A DNA stretch of 9,074 nt, taken from assembly GCA_041687295.1 (NCBI GenBank), contig JAWLCG010000200.1, forward strand, positions 1-9,074. The letters run 5' to 3'. A model generated the notes under the pieces. It saw only the letters and a program-made list of their open reading frames with translations, was not told where the DNA came from and made no database searches. The stretch comes from JAWLCG01 sp041687295 (GTDB lineage Bacteria > Planctomycetota > Phycisphaerae > SM23-33 > FEN-1343). The position numbers were made by a program, and so were the translations under genes. Below are positions 1 through 7,058 of this stretch, one piece after another (the first letter of the stretch is position 1; each line of letters begins with the position of its first letter).

Positions 1-118
1 TCCGCACGGGATTCCGCGGACGACTGAATAGCAGGTTGCGTGATCGACGCCCCACAATCTGCCCAGGCTGGCTTGACAAACGGCTACATAGCAGGGCTCA
101 ATCTGAGACAGCCGATTT

Positions 119-138
119 CCGGGGGCTCACGCCCCCGG
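119..138. repeat. GC-rich hairpin repeat at the left edge of the insertion sequence
   Basis: An 8-bp perfect stem, CCGGGGGC (119-126) and GCCCCCGG (131-138), encloses a TCAC loop. It lies one base before the TA dinucleotide where the IS630 element is inserted. Removing the element would rejoin it to AAGAC on the other side. It resembles the GC-rich intergenic palindromes typical of planctomycete genomes (recalled, not searched). No gene was found in positions 1-139. Confidence 0.6.
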
Positions 139-141
139 CTA

Positions 142-169
142 CTGATAGTCAGGTTTTTAATGTCCGCCT
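142..169. repeat. IS630 left terminal inverted repeat
   Basis: Together with the TA flank this end reads TACTGATAGTCAGGTT, then TTTAATGTCCGCCT. It matches the reverse complement of the right end at 28 of 30 positions including the TA; the two differences are TT here versus GC there in the middle. Confidence 0.93.
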
Positions 170-171
170 CA

Positions 172-1190
172 TTACCAGTCCAGATCACTGGAGAACAGGA
201 AGGACCGGAGCCGGTGTTGATCGTTGGCCTCGCACAGCTTGTCGCACAGCGTCGTGACCAGGTGCTCAACGGTCAGGGGAGCGAAGTTGGCCAGCTCGTG
301 GGCCTTCAGGTGCGTCCACAGGAACTCCACCGGGTTGAGCTCCGGGGCGTACGGCGGGAACTCCTCGATCCACAGCCGCCCCTGCTCGTCCAGCAGCTCC
401 TCCATCGCCGGCCCGCGATGGATCGGGGCCCGGTCCTGCAGCAGGATGATCGGACCGGCGACCTCCGCCAGCAGGTCCTCCAGGATCGCCGGGTACGTTT
501 CGGTGTCGACGAAGCTGTCCGGCAGGACCTGCCAGAACAGCCGCACGTGGTGTCGCACCGGCGAGACGCTCAGCACCGCCGCCACCGAGGCCTTGTGCCG
601 ATGGGCCCCGCGCTGCTCGAGGATCGGCGTGTGACCCCGGCGGGCCTGCGTCCGCCCAACCACCGGGGCCATCAGGAACCCCGTCTCGTCGATAAAGCTC
701 AGCGTGGCCTGCAGGGCTTGCGCGTTTTTTTGATGCGCGGCCAGTCGTGCTCTAGCCAGTGGGCGATGGCCACGGGGTCCTTCTCGCGGGGCCGCCGTTG
801 GGGACGCTGGGGGCTGATCTCGTGCTGGGCCAGCCATGCGTTGAGGTATCGCCGGTTGAACTGGATGCCCCAGCGGTCGGCGATGAGCCAGGCGATGCGG
901 GGTGCCGTCCAGCGGGAGCCGGTGAAGCCGAAGTCTTCGGGCCTCTGTTCGAGCCAGATGAGCACCTCCCGGGCCTGCTCCGGGTCCAGGTATGGCCGAC
1001 GTCCCGGGTGGGGCGTAGATTCCAGGCCCGCCCAGCCGTGTTCTCGGAAGGCTCGCCACCAGCGGCGCACGGATCGCGGGTCCACTCCCACCATCGCCGC
1101 CACATCCTGCAGGCTCCAGCCCTCCAGGAGGCGTTCGACGGCCAGCCGTCGCAGGAATGCCCGTTGTTCCAGTGATCCATGGGGTCTCAT
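172..1190 (-). CDS. IS630-family transposase, produced by -1 frameshift
   Basis: This DDE transposase would cut and join the element's ends at TA targets. The first frame runs from ATG 1190 (or TTG 1196, directly after an in-frame TAG) to TGA 699-701. It carries a helix-turn-helix region with WSLQDVAAMVGVDPRSVRRW. The second frame ends at TAA 172-174 and carries the catalytic core: FIDETG (first Asp), LLQDRAPIH (second Asp) and YAPELNPVEFLW (Glu), with 35 residues between second Asp and Glu, normal for IS630. A -1 shift at the A7 run (725-731) joins the frames into about 339 residues, the usual family length; the ATG-to-stop distance plus one base is an exact multiple of three. An ordinary inactivating frameshift cannot be excluded, but position and sequence favour a programmed one. 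Confidence 0.88.
725..731 (-). other. A7 slippery run for -1 ribosomal frameshifting
   Basis: The minus strand reads CGC ATC AAA AAA ACG in the first frame and CAT CAA AAA AAC GCG in the second. Slippage by -1 on the A run links the DNA-binding part to the DDE core. A/AAA-type slippery runs are used by several IS families. No downstream stimulatory structure was worked out. Confidence 0.75.
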
Positions 1191-1215
1191 GCGCAACTAT
1201 AGCGCGTACTTCCAC

Positions 1216-1243
1216 AGGCGGACATTAGCAACCTGACTATCAG
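1216..1243. repeat. IS630 right terminal inverted repeat
   Basis: This is the partner of the left end, with two internal mismatches, and is followed directly by TA at 1244-1245. It lies just upstream of the transposase start on the minus strand. Confidence 0.93.
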
Positions 1244-1248
1244 TAAAG

Positions 1249-1320
1249 ACTGCCGCCCCTTCGGGGCTCCGATCCAACGGCCCTTCAGGGCTCCGACCCG
1301 ATGGCCTTTCGGGGCTCCGT
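1249..1320. repeat. Three tandem 24-bp hairpin units
   Basis: The phrase TTC(G/A)GGGCTCCG(A/T) recurs at 1260-1272, 1284-1296 and 1308-1320, an exact 24-bp period. The first two units form short hairpins: GCCCC/GGGGC at 1255-1267 and GCCCT/AGGGC at 1280-1291. The third is weaker. The block begins just outside the IS right end and finishes 11 bp from the stop codon of the minus-strand TIM-barrel gene. It could slow or end transcription there, but no T-run follows any stem. Confidence 0.75.
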
Positions 1321-1331
1321 CTCGGCGAGGC

Positions 1332-2060
1332 CTACTCGACGAGCTCGGCTTCCTTGAGGTAGAGGTAGCTCAGGGTGATCGTCTCGAAGGCGGAGAGGTT
1401 GCGGAGCTTGTCCTGCTCGACGACGGCCCAGGCGGCGCCGGCGTCGATGGCGGCCCGCACGGCCGCCTGCGTGTTCACCACGCCGGTGCCGACGGTGGTG
1501 AACTTACCCCGCTCATCGAGGCCCCAGAGGTCCTTGACGTGGATGGCCGGCACGCGCCCGGCGAGCCGTTCGATGACCCGCACCGGGTCCTCGCCGCCGA
1601 AGGTGACCCAGGCGATGTCCAGCTCGAAGGCGAGGTTCTTCGGGTCGGTGTGCTCGGCCAGGATGTCCAGGGCGTAGACGCCGTTGAATCGGCTACGGAA
1701 CTCGTGGTCGTGGTTGTGGTAGCACAGGGTGATGCCCTCGGCCGCCAGCTGGCCGCCGGCCTGGTCGTAGAGCTTGGCGTCGGCGAGCAGCTGGTCGCGG
1801 CTCTCGGCGGGGCCCCACCACACCGAGACGCGCGACACGGCCAGGGCCTTGGCCTGGTCGATCACCTTGGGCAGCTCGTCGCGGAGCTGCTCACGGCTGG
1901 CGCTGTGGCAGAGCACCTCCAGGCCCAGCTCGCCGAACCGCTTGAGGTTGGCCTTCACGTCGCCCTCGAGCAGCTTGGCGGCGCCCTCGATGCCGCGGTA
2001 GCCGATGGCGGCGACCTTCTCCATCGTGCCCCAGAAGTCCTGCTTGGCCTCGGCGTTCAC
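1332..2060 (-). CDS. Sugar phosphate isomerase/epimerase-like TIM-barrel protein (IolE / xylose-isomerase-like fold)
   Basis: This is a cytosolic metal-dependent TIM-barrel protein of the AP-endonuclease-2 superfamily, which includes inosose dehydratases, hydroxypyruvate isomerases and sugar epimerases; the substrate is unknown. Signature segments appear in order: GYRGIE (residues 20-25), CYHNHDHEF (112-120), FELDIAWVTFGGEDP, HVKDLWG and VVEQD, covering the metal-binding Glu/Asp/His positions. It lies 111 bp downstream of the oxidoreductase on the same strand, probably co-transcribed. The start is doubtful. GTG 2060 gives 242 residues, but the frame continues upstream through KKAKIGLIGL, which looks like the first barrel strand, and no ATG, GTG or TTG occurs in that frame before the stop at 2148-2150. 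The real protein is probably about 10 residues longer, starting at an unusual codon or after a small sequence change. Confidence 0.85.
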   Translation of the reverse strand: MNAEAKQDFWGTMEKVAAIGYRGIEGAAKLLEGDVKANLKRFGELGLEVLCHSASREQLRDELPKVIDQAKALAVSRVSVWWGPAESRDQLLADAKLYDQAGGQLAAEGITLCYHNHDHEFRSRFNGVYALDILAEHTDPKNLAFELDIAWVTFGGEDPVRVIERLAGRVPAIHVKDLWGLDERGKFTTVGTGVVNTQAAVRAAIDAGAAWAVVEQDKLRNLSAFETITLSYLYLKEAELVE

Positions 2061-2113
2061 CAGGCCGATCAGACCGATCTTCGCCTTCTTCTGGGACCGT
2101 CTCTCGTTTTGGC

Positions 2114-2137
2114 GCCGGCCCGCGGGGGGCGGCCGGC
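2114..2137. other. Intergenic GC hairpin between the two minus-strand genes
   Basis: GCCGGCC (2114-2120) and GGCCGGC (2131-2137) form a perfect 7-bp stem around a 10-base loop, in the gap between the oxidoreductase and the TIM-barrel gene. No T-run follows, so a terminator is unlikely. It could protect or process the two-gene transcript. Confidence 0.5.
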
Positions 2138-2171
2138 AGCGTCTGCGTTATGTCTTACGGTATGGGGGGAC

Positions 2172-3233
2172 CTACTTGGCGGCCGTCTTGACCACGCGGG
2201 GCGCCGGCTCGACGGCCCCCGGGAAGTGCCCGCCGTCCAGCAGCGTCAGGAAGGGGTTGTCCAGCACGTCGGTCAGGGGCAGCTCGACGCGGGCGTGCCG
2301 GCGGACCGACTCGTAGAAGGCGAAGATCACCTCGCTGGTGCGCAGCGCCTTGCGGTAGCCCAGTTCCGGCTCGGCGCCCGACTCGAGGCAGTCCAGGGCG
2401 TCGCGGATGACGCCGGTGATGTGCTCATCGTGGGTGCTCTCGGCGGTGGGCGGCTTGAAGGCGGGGTTGTCGTACAGCCGGCCTCGACGGATCTGGCCGT
2501 CCCACATGACCTCCAGAAAGCCCTCGCTGCCGACGACGCGGACGCCGCCCCAGAGGTCCATGTCCGGCCCGCCGGTCTGCAGGTGGGCGCGGACGCCGTT
2601 GGCAAAGACGAGCGTGCCGGTGGCCATGGCCTCGGCCGAGACGTCGAACCAGCGGATGGGCTTGCTGGCGTCGATGGCGCCCAGGACCCACTTGACGGGC
2701 TGCTCGCCGAGGAAGCTGACGGCCTGGTCGATGGTGTGCGTGCCACAGTCGAGCAGGTTGGGCGGCGAGTAGAGGTCCATCCGCTCGATGGTGCCCAGGC
2801 GCCCCTCGCGGATCCACTGGCGGACCAGCCGATTGCCACGGGCGAAGCGGCGCTGGTGGCAGAAGGTGAGCTGGCAGCCTGTCTTCTCGGCGATGGCGGC
2901 CATCTCGCAGCAGTCGCCCCAGGTCGGGGCCATGGGCTTTTCGCTGAGCACGGCCCGCACGCCGGCGGCGGCGCAGTCGCGGAAGACCGGCAGGTGCAGC
3001 GGCGTCCAGAGGCACGCGACGACGACCTCGGGCTTTTCCTTCTCGAGCATCTGGCGGTAGTCGGTGTAGAGCGGGGCGTCGAACCCGCCGTCGGCGTTCA
3101 TGGCCTGGGCGGCCTCGAGGTTGGCGTCGACCAGGGCCACCACCTTCACCCGCTCATCGGCCTGCAGGCCCGGCAGATGGGCCCGTGCCCGCTTGCCACA
3201 ACCGATCAGTGCTACGCGATACGTCCGGCTCAT
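2172..3233 (-). CDS. Gfo/Idh/MocA-family NAD(P)-dependent oxidoreductase
   Basis: This 353-residue cytosolic dehydrogenase probably oxidises or reduces a sugar, inositol or related polyol using NAD(P). The N-terminal Rossmann fold begins with VALIGCGKRARAHLPGL (residues 8-24); the family's EKP motif is at 98-100 (Lys99), and the substrate-domain sequence DCGTHTIDQAVSFLG (162-176) supplies the conserved His166 and Asp169. The length is normal. ATG 3233 is preceded by AAGGAG seven bases upstream, a strong ribosome binding site. There is no signal peptide, so it is not one of the secreted planctomycete members of this family. The downstream IolE-like gene suggests a shared catabolic or epimerising pathway, as in many planctomycete sugar clusters. 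The substrate cannot be read from sequence. Confidence 0.92.
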   Translation of the reverse strand: MSRTYRVALIGCGKRARAHLPGLQADERVKVVALVDANLEAAQAMNADGGFDAPLYTDYRQMLEKEKPEVVVACLWTPLHLPVFRDCAAAGVRAVLSEKPMAPTWGDCCEMAAIAEKTGCQLTFCHQRRFARGNRLVRQWIREGRLGTIERMDLYSPPNLLDCGTHTIDQAVSFLGEQPVKWVLGAIDASKPIRWFDVSAEAMATGTLVFANGVRAHLQTGGPDMDLWGGVRVVGSEGFLEVMWDGQIRRGRLYDNPAFKPPTAESTHDEHITGVIRDALDCLESGAEPELGYRKALRTSEVIFAFYESVRRHARVELPLTDVLDNPFLTLLDGGHFPGAVEPAPRVVKTAAK

Positions 3234-3240
3234 CGTGCAT

Positions 3241-3246
3241 CTCCTT
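3241..3246 (-). promoter_or_regulatory. Ribosome binding site of the oxidoreductase gene
   Basis: AAGGAG on the minus strand lies seven bases before ATG 3233 and fixes that start. The leader hairpin at 3247-3261 ends directly against it. Confidence 0.85.
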
Positions 3247-3303
3247 GGGCACCCGGTGCCCGCAACCAGCCTTCGGGGGCGCCCCCGCCGAGGGGCGCCT
3301 CGG
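3247..3303 (-). promoter_or_regulatory. Leader with three consecutive hairpins abutting the ribosome binding site
   Basis: Three self-complementary elements lie in a row in the 5' leader of the oxidoreductase gene: CCGAGG/CCTCGG (3288-3293 and 3298-3303, tetraloop), the palindrome GGGGGCGCCCCC (3275-3286) and GGGCAC/GTGCCC (3247-3252 and 3256-3261, 3-base loop). The last touches AAGGAG with no gap. This could affect translation or mRNA stability; in GC-rich DNA some of it may be chance. No known riboswitch was recognised. Confidence 0.4.
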
Positions 3304-3362
3304 AGTTGAACCCGCCCCCGGCCGTCGCCGACCGGCCCGGGCCGCCGGGCTCGTAGCGGCCG

Positions 3363-3391
3363 ATCCTACCCCGAAACCGGTTGGCTGGCCA
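3363..3391 (-). promoter_or_regulatory. Possible sigma-70 promoter for the oxidoreductase unit
   Basis: On the minus strand TGGCCA (3391-3386) and TAGGAT (3368-3363) are separated by 17 bases. Each matches the consensus at four of six positions. It would give a leader of roughly 120 bases containing the three hairpins. Confidence 0.35.
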
Positions 3392-3575
3392 GGGGGCGGG
3401 CGGAATTGCGCCCCCCGCCTCTGTTCGGTGACTCGGCAGGGGCTGGCGCAAGAGGAGGTTGCACGGAGGGGGCGGCTGTTCGGGTCGCAGCCGGGCCAAA
3501 ACGCAGGGGCCCATCCGCATCTGACTGAGGGCATCTAGGAACAAATCGTGTTCCGACCCCATTTTGGTCCGATCC

Positions 3576-3604
3576 TTGCATCGGCCGCAGGCGGGCCCTA
3601 AAAT
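3576..3604 (+). promoter_or_regulatory. Sigma-70-type promoter for the hybrid histidine kinase
   Basis: TTGCAT (3576-3581), a 17-base spacer and TAAAAT (3599-3604). The -10 matches the consensus at five of six positions and the spacing is optimal. Transcription would start near 3611, about 53 bases before the preferred ATG at 3664. Confidence 0.6.
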
Positions 3605-3663
3605 GCATCTTTGATGACGTGCCTTCCGGGGACTGCTACTGGCCCTTTTTGGTGGAACAGCGA

Positions 3664-4929
3664 ATGCCGCAGGCCCATCCTCTACACGCATCGGATGTGG
3701 CCCCCTGCAAGGGGTCACGTACAACGATCTGTCCACCGTGCGACGAGCTGAGCCGCCTGCGGGCAGAGCTGCAGGACGCCCGGCGGGGCCAGCGCGAGCT
3801 CCGCCAGCGAAACGCCCTGCTCGAGGCCCGCACGCACCGGCTGCGCCACCTGGCGCTGGCTCTGACGCAGGCCGAGCAGCGCGACCGCCGTCGGCTCGCC
3901 CAGCTGCTCCACGACCACCTGCAGCAGCTGCTGGTGGGCGCAAAGTTCAGCCTCGGCGTGCTCAAGAGCCGTGCCAAGGGCCAGAAGCGACTGGCCGAGG
4001 GGCTTGCCGAGCTGTCCGACGTGGTCGACGAGGCCATCGACGCCTCCCGCGCCCTGACCCACCAGATCAGCCCGCCGGTGCTCTACCAGGCGGGCCTGGC
4101 CGATGCGCTGGCCTGGCTGGCCCGGCAGATCGAGAGCGAGTACGGCCTGTCGGTGACGGTGACGGTCCGCGGCGAGGTCGAGCCGACGGGCGAGCCGGTG
4201 CGGGTGTTCCTGTTCTCCGCTGTGCGCGAGCTGCTGCACAACATCGTCCGCCACGCCGACGCTCGCCAGGCCGAGCTGACGCTCGAGCGGACCAACGGGC
4301 ATCTGCGTATCCACTTGGCCGACGACGGCGTGGGCTTCGACCCGGCCGGCCTGGAAGCGGCCCAGGGCGAGGGAGGCTTTGGCCTGCTGGGCATCCGCGA
4401 GCGGATCGGCCTGCTGGACGGGGAGTTCACCGTGCAGGCGGCCCCGGGCCAGGGCAGCCGATTCATCCTGCGGACGCCGATCGGCCCGGCCCCGCGCGAG
4501 CCGGCCCGCCCGTCGACGAACCTGCGGACCGACCGCAGGCCCCACCGGTCCCGCCGCTCGACCCGCGCCGAGCGGATCCGCGTCCTGCTGGCCGACGATC
4601 ACCGCGTCATGCGCACCGGCCTGGCGACGCTGCTGGCCGAGGAGCCCGACATCGAGATCGTCGGCCAGGCCGACAATGGCGTCCAGGCCCTGGAGCTCGC
4701 CCGCGCGCTGCAGCCCGACGTGATCGTCATGGACGTCAGCATGCCCCTGATGGACGGCGTCGAGGCCACCCGCTGCGTCAAGAGCGAACTGCCCGCCGTC
4801 CGTATCATCGGCCTGAGCACCTTCGAGGCCGCCGAGATGGCCCGCCGGGTCCTCCAGGCCGGTGCCGCCGCCTACCTCAACAAGAGCGGCCCCAGCGATG
4901 AGCTGCTCCAAGCCATCCGCGGCGGCTGA
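3664..4929 (+). CDS. Cytosolic hybrid histidine kinase (HisKA_3 / HATPase) fused to a NarL-type receiver
   Basis: From ATG 3664 (weak GGTGG upstream) it has 421 residues; GTG 3619 would add 15. In order: a short N-terminus with Cys15 and a CPPC pair (Cys23, Cys26); a coiled coil (about 28-70); a HisKA_3 dimerisation domain with RRRLAQLLHDH and phospho-acceptor His83; a GHKL ATPase domain with N-box RELLHNIVRHADA (Asn193), DDGVGF (Asp220-Asp221) and GGFGLLGIRERI; a basic linker; and a receiver (about 304-421) with Asp311-Asp312, phospho-acceptor Asp357 in VMDVSMPLMDG, Ser385 and Lys407. All key catalytic residues are present. There is no membrane segment, sensor domain or DNA-binding output domain, so the signal must come through partners or the N-terminal cysteines, and output probably goes to another regulator. 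Its target is unknown. Confidence 0.9.
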   Translation: MPQAHPLHASDVAPCKGSRTTICPPCDELSRLRAELQDARRGQRELRQRNALLEARTHRLRHLALALTQAEQRDRRRLAQLLHDHLQQLLVGAKFSLGVLKSRAKGQKRLAEGLAELSDVVDEAIDASRALTHQISPPVLYQAGLADALAWLARQIESEYGLSVTVTVRGEVEPTGEPVRVFLFSAVRELLHNIVRHADARQAELTLERTNGHLRIHLADDGVGFDPAGLEAAQGEGGFGLLGIRERIGLLDGEFTVQAAPGQGSRFILRTPIGPAPREPARPSTNLRTDRRPHRSRRSTRAERIRVLLADDHRVMRTGLATLLAEEPDIEIVGQADNGVQALELARALQPDVIVMDVSMPLMDGVEATRCVKSELPAVRIIGLSTFEAAEMARRVLQAGAAAYLNKSGPSDELLQAIRGG

Positions 4930-4936
4930 ACCGGCC

Positions 4937-4966
4937 TTGGCATCGGGGCCGGCGATGGCCTACAAT
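4937..4966 (+). promoter_or_regulatory. Sigma-70-type promoter for mutL
   Basis: TTGGCA (4937-4942), an 18-base spacer and TACAAT (4961-4966); both boxes match the consensus at five of six positions. It begins eight bases after the kinase stop codon and gives a leader of about 50 bases, so mutL can be expressed independently of the kinase. A CCGGCC/GGCCGG inverted repeat (4931-4936 and 4947-4952) overlaps the -35 region. Confidence 0.65.
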
Positions 4967-5021
4967 GGGCAGCCGTTGTCGAGCGCCCGACCCCCAGCCG
5001 TCGCAGCCCGTCAGGATGCCC

Positions 5022-6917
5022 ATGGCCACCATACGCGTACTGTCCGCCCACCTGGTCAACAAGATCGCCGCCGGCGAGGTCATCGAACGGCCCGCCAGCG
5101 TCGTCAAAGAGCTCGTCGAGAATGCCCTGGACGCCGGGGCCACCCGCGTCGACGTGGCCATCGAGAAGGGCGGCAAGCAGCTCATCGCCGTCACCGACAA
5201 TGGCAAGGGCATGGCGCAAGAGGACCTGGAGCTGGCCTTCGTGCCTCACGCCACCAGCAAGCTCGGCGAGGAGGAAGACCTCTTCCGCATCCGCACGATG
5301 GGCTTCCGCGGCGAGGCCCTGGCGTCGATCGCTTCGATCAGCCATGCCCACATCCGCACCCGCCGGCCCGAGGACACCGCCGGCTACGCGGTGGAGGCCT
5401 CCGGCGAGACGGTGGGCCCGGTGCGCCCCGCCGCCGGCGCAGCCGGCACGACGGTGACGATCCGCGACCTGTTCTTCAACACGCCCGCCCGCCGTAAGTT
5501 CATGCGCGCCGATGCCACCGAGGTGGGCCACGTCAGCGAGGCCCTGGCCCGCATCGCGCTGGCACACCCGGAGGTGGCGTTCGGGCTGACCCACAACGGG
5601 CGCAGCGTCCACGACCTGCCGGCCGTCGCCACACTCGCCCAGCGGGCGCGCGACCTGCTGGGCCCGGAGATCGCCGAGGACCTCATCGAGCTGCCCGCCC
5701 GCGACGGCGAGCTGGCCGTGCGGGGGCTCATCGGCACCCCGGCGGCCGCCCGGGCCAGCGCCAAGTGGCAGTACGTCTTCCTCAACGGGCGATACATCCG
5801 CGACCGCAACCTCATGCACGCCCTGCGCGAGGGCTACCGCGGCCTGGTCGACCCGAGCCGCTACCCTGTGGCGGTGCTGCTGCTGACGATCGACCCCGAG
5901 GCCGTCGACGTCAACGTCCACCCCACCAAGGTGGAGGTCCGCTTCCGCGACCCGGTCCTGGTGCACTCGCACGTGCTGTCGGCGATCCGCGAAACGCTCC
6001 GCGCCGCCGACCTTCGGCCCGGGGCCGACCTGCCGGTGGCCGAGGCGCTGGGCTCGGATACGATGCCCGACGACCCCAAGCGGCAGGGGCTCCGCGAGGC
6101 CCTGGCGGAGTTCTTCAAGAGCCAGCCCCCCGCCCAGGGCACGCTGCACTTCCCCCACACGCACGACCGCCCCGAGCACCGGGCCGCCCGCCGGCTGGAG
6201 GACGACCCCCGCCCGCTGGCCGAGCCGCCAACCGAGCCGTGGTCGGCACCGGCCGAGCACCACGCCTTCCGCCCGCCGATGCCGGCGACGCCGGATCGGC
6301 CCCGCGAGGTCGAGCCCGCCGACGACGCGCCCCCCCCGCCGGTCGGGGTGCCCGAGACGCTGCAGGTGCACAACGCCTACATCATCGCCAGCGACGAGCA
6401 CGGCCTGGTCATCATCGACCAGCACGCCCTGCACGAGCGGATCCTGTACGAACGGCTCGCCGCCCGCCTGGCCCAGGGGCCCCTGGAGAGCCAGCAGCTG
6501 CTGCTGCCGGCCACGCTGAAGGTGACCCCCTCCCAGCGGGCCGTGCTGGCCGAGAACGCCGAGCTGCTGGGCCGGCTGGGCATCGAGGTGGGCGACTTCG
6601 GCCCCGGCACCGTGGCCATCCAGCGATTCCCCACGCTGCTGGACCGGCTGGACCCGGCCGACTTCCTCGCCGACGCCCTGGACAAGCTGGCCGAGGACGA
6701 CCCCGGCCTGGGCCAGGAACGCCTGCTGGAGGGGCTCATGGCCATGGTCAGCTGCAAGGCCGCCGTCAAGGCCGGCGACCCGCTGACGCCCGAGGAGATC
6801 GCCAGCCTGCTCGAGCAGCGCCGCCAGGTCGCCCGCGCCTCCGCCTGCCCCCATGGCCGACCCACCGAGATCCGCCTGACCCTCCGCGACCTCGAACGCC
6901 AGTTCAAGCGCACCTGA
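5022..6917 (+). CDS. mutL: DNA mismatch repair protein MutL (endonuclease type)
   Basis: MutL couples MutS mismatch recognition to strand removal. This 631-residue protein starts at ATG 5022, giving MATIRVLSAHLVNKIAAGEV like other MutL N-termini, with AGG six bases upstream; ATG 5016 is possible and the frame is open back to 4965. The N-terminal GHKL ATPase shows VVKELVENALDAGA (Glu30, Asn34), TDNGKGM (58-64), HATSK and GFRGEAL (94-100). A Pro/Asp-rich linker spans about 340-450. The C-terminal domain has the full metal-binding endonuclease motif DQHALHERILYE (466-477, DQHA-x2-E-x4-E), ACPHGRPT (608-615) and a terminal FKR. Such MutL proteins nick the new strand themselves and occur in bacteria without MutH. 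No mutS lies in the window. Confidence 0.98.
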   Translation: MATIRVLSAHLVNKIAAGEVIERPASVVKELVENALDAGATRVDVAIEKGGKQLIAVTDNGKGMAQEDLELAFVPHATSKLGEEEDLFRIRTMGFRGEALASIASISHAHIRTRRPEDTAGYAVEASGETVGPVRPAAGAAGTTVTIRDLFFNTPARRKFMRADATEVGHVSEALARIALAHPEVAFGLTHNGRSVHDLPAVATLAQRARDLLGPEIAEDLIELPARDGELAVRGLIGTPAAARASAKWQYVFLNGRYIRDRNLMHALREGYRGLVDPSRYPVAVLLLTIDPEAVDVNVHPTKVEVRFRDPVLVHSHVLSAIRETLRAADLRPGADLPVAEALGSDTMPDDPKRQGLREALAEFFKSQPPAQGTLHFPHTHDRPEHRAARRLEDDPRPLAEPPTEPWSAPAEHHAFRPPMPATPDRPREVEPADDAPPPPVGVPETLQVHNAYIIASDEHGLVIIDQHALHERILYERLAARLAQGPLESQQLLLPATLKVTPSQRAVLAENAELLGRLGIEVGDFGPGTVAIQRFPTLLDRLDPADFLADALDKLAEDDPGLGQERLLEGLMAMVSCKAAVKAGDPLTPEEIASLLEQRRQVARASACPHGRPTEIRLTLRDLERQFKRT

Positions 6918-6958
6918 CCGCCCCGCTGGCCCAGGGGTGGCCTTGGTAACCCATATAG

Positions 6959-6984
6959 CCCCGGGCATGCCCGGGGTCTTCGTT
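6959..6984 (+). terminator. Probable mutL terminator hairpin
   Basis: CCCCGGG (6959-6965) pairs with CCCGGGG (6970-6976) around a CATG loop, 41 bases after the mutL stop codon, followed by TCTTCGTT. The stem is very stable, but the tail is only moderately T-rich. Confidence 0.5.
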
Positions 6985-7058
6985 GGCGGCAAAACGCCCG
7001 GGCTTGCCCTGGCGCCCTCGGCGCTGGGCCGTGCCGTCCTGGGCATGGTCGTGCCCCG

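Larger units (their letters stand above)
142..1243 (-). mobile_element. IS630-family insertion sequence, apparently complete
   Basis: The element is about 1,102 bp, bounded by inverted repeats and flanked on both sides by TA (140-141 and 1244-1245), the target duplicated by IS630/Tc1-mariner elements. Its one gene, on the minus strand, is a DDE transposase in two overlapping frames. Length, ends, target and frameshift organisation all fit the IS630 family. No internal stop or deletion other than the programmed-type frameshift was seen, so it may still be mobile. It sits between a hairpin repeat on the left and three tandem hairpin repeats on the right, so the insertion disrupts no visible gene. 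Confidence 0.92.

Noticed and set aside
73..90. TTGACA at 73-78 as a -35 box with TACATA at 85-90
   Set aside because: The boxes are only six bases apart and no -10 lies at 16-18 bases; no gene follows on that strand.
1196..1201. TATAGT on the minus strand as a -10 box for the transposase
   Set aside because: It lies only six bases before the ATG and would place the transcript start at or inside the gene; no -35 box at the right distance.
40..1236. 398-codon plus-strand open frame over the insertion sequence
   Set aside because: It is antisense to the transposase and has no ribosome binding site or recognisable domain.
1539..3356. 605-codon plus-strand open frame across the oxidoreductase and TIM-barrel genes
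   Set aside because: It runs antisense to two well-supported genes and its translation is biased Ala/Gly/Leu/Asp sequence without domain signatures.
4872..7046. Very long minus-strand open frame (724 codons) opposite mutL
   Set aside because: It is the antisense shadow of a GC-rich gene. The plus strand has unmistakable MutL motifs throughout, while the minus translation is low-complexity Gly/Ala/Arg sequence with no motif.
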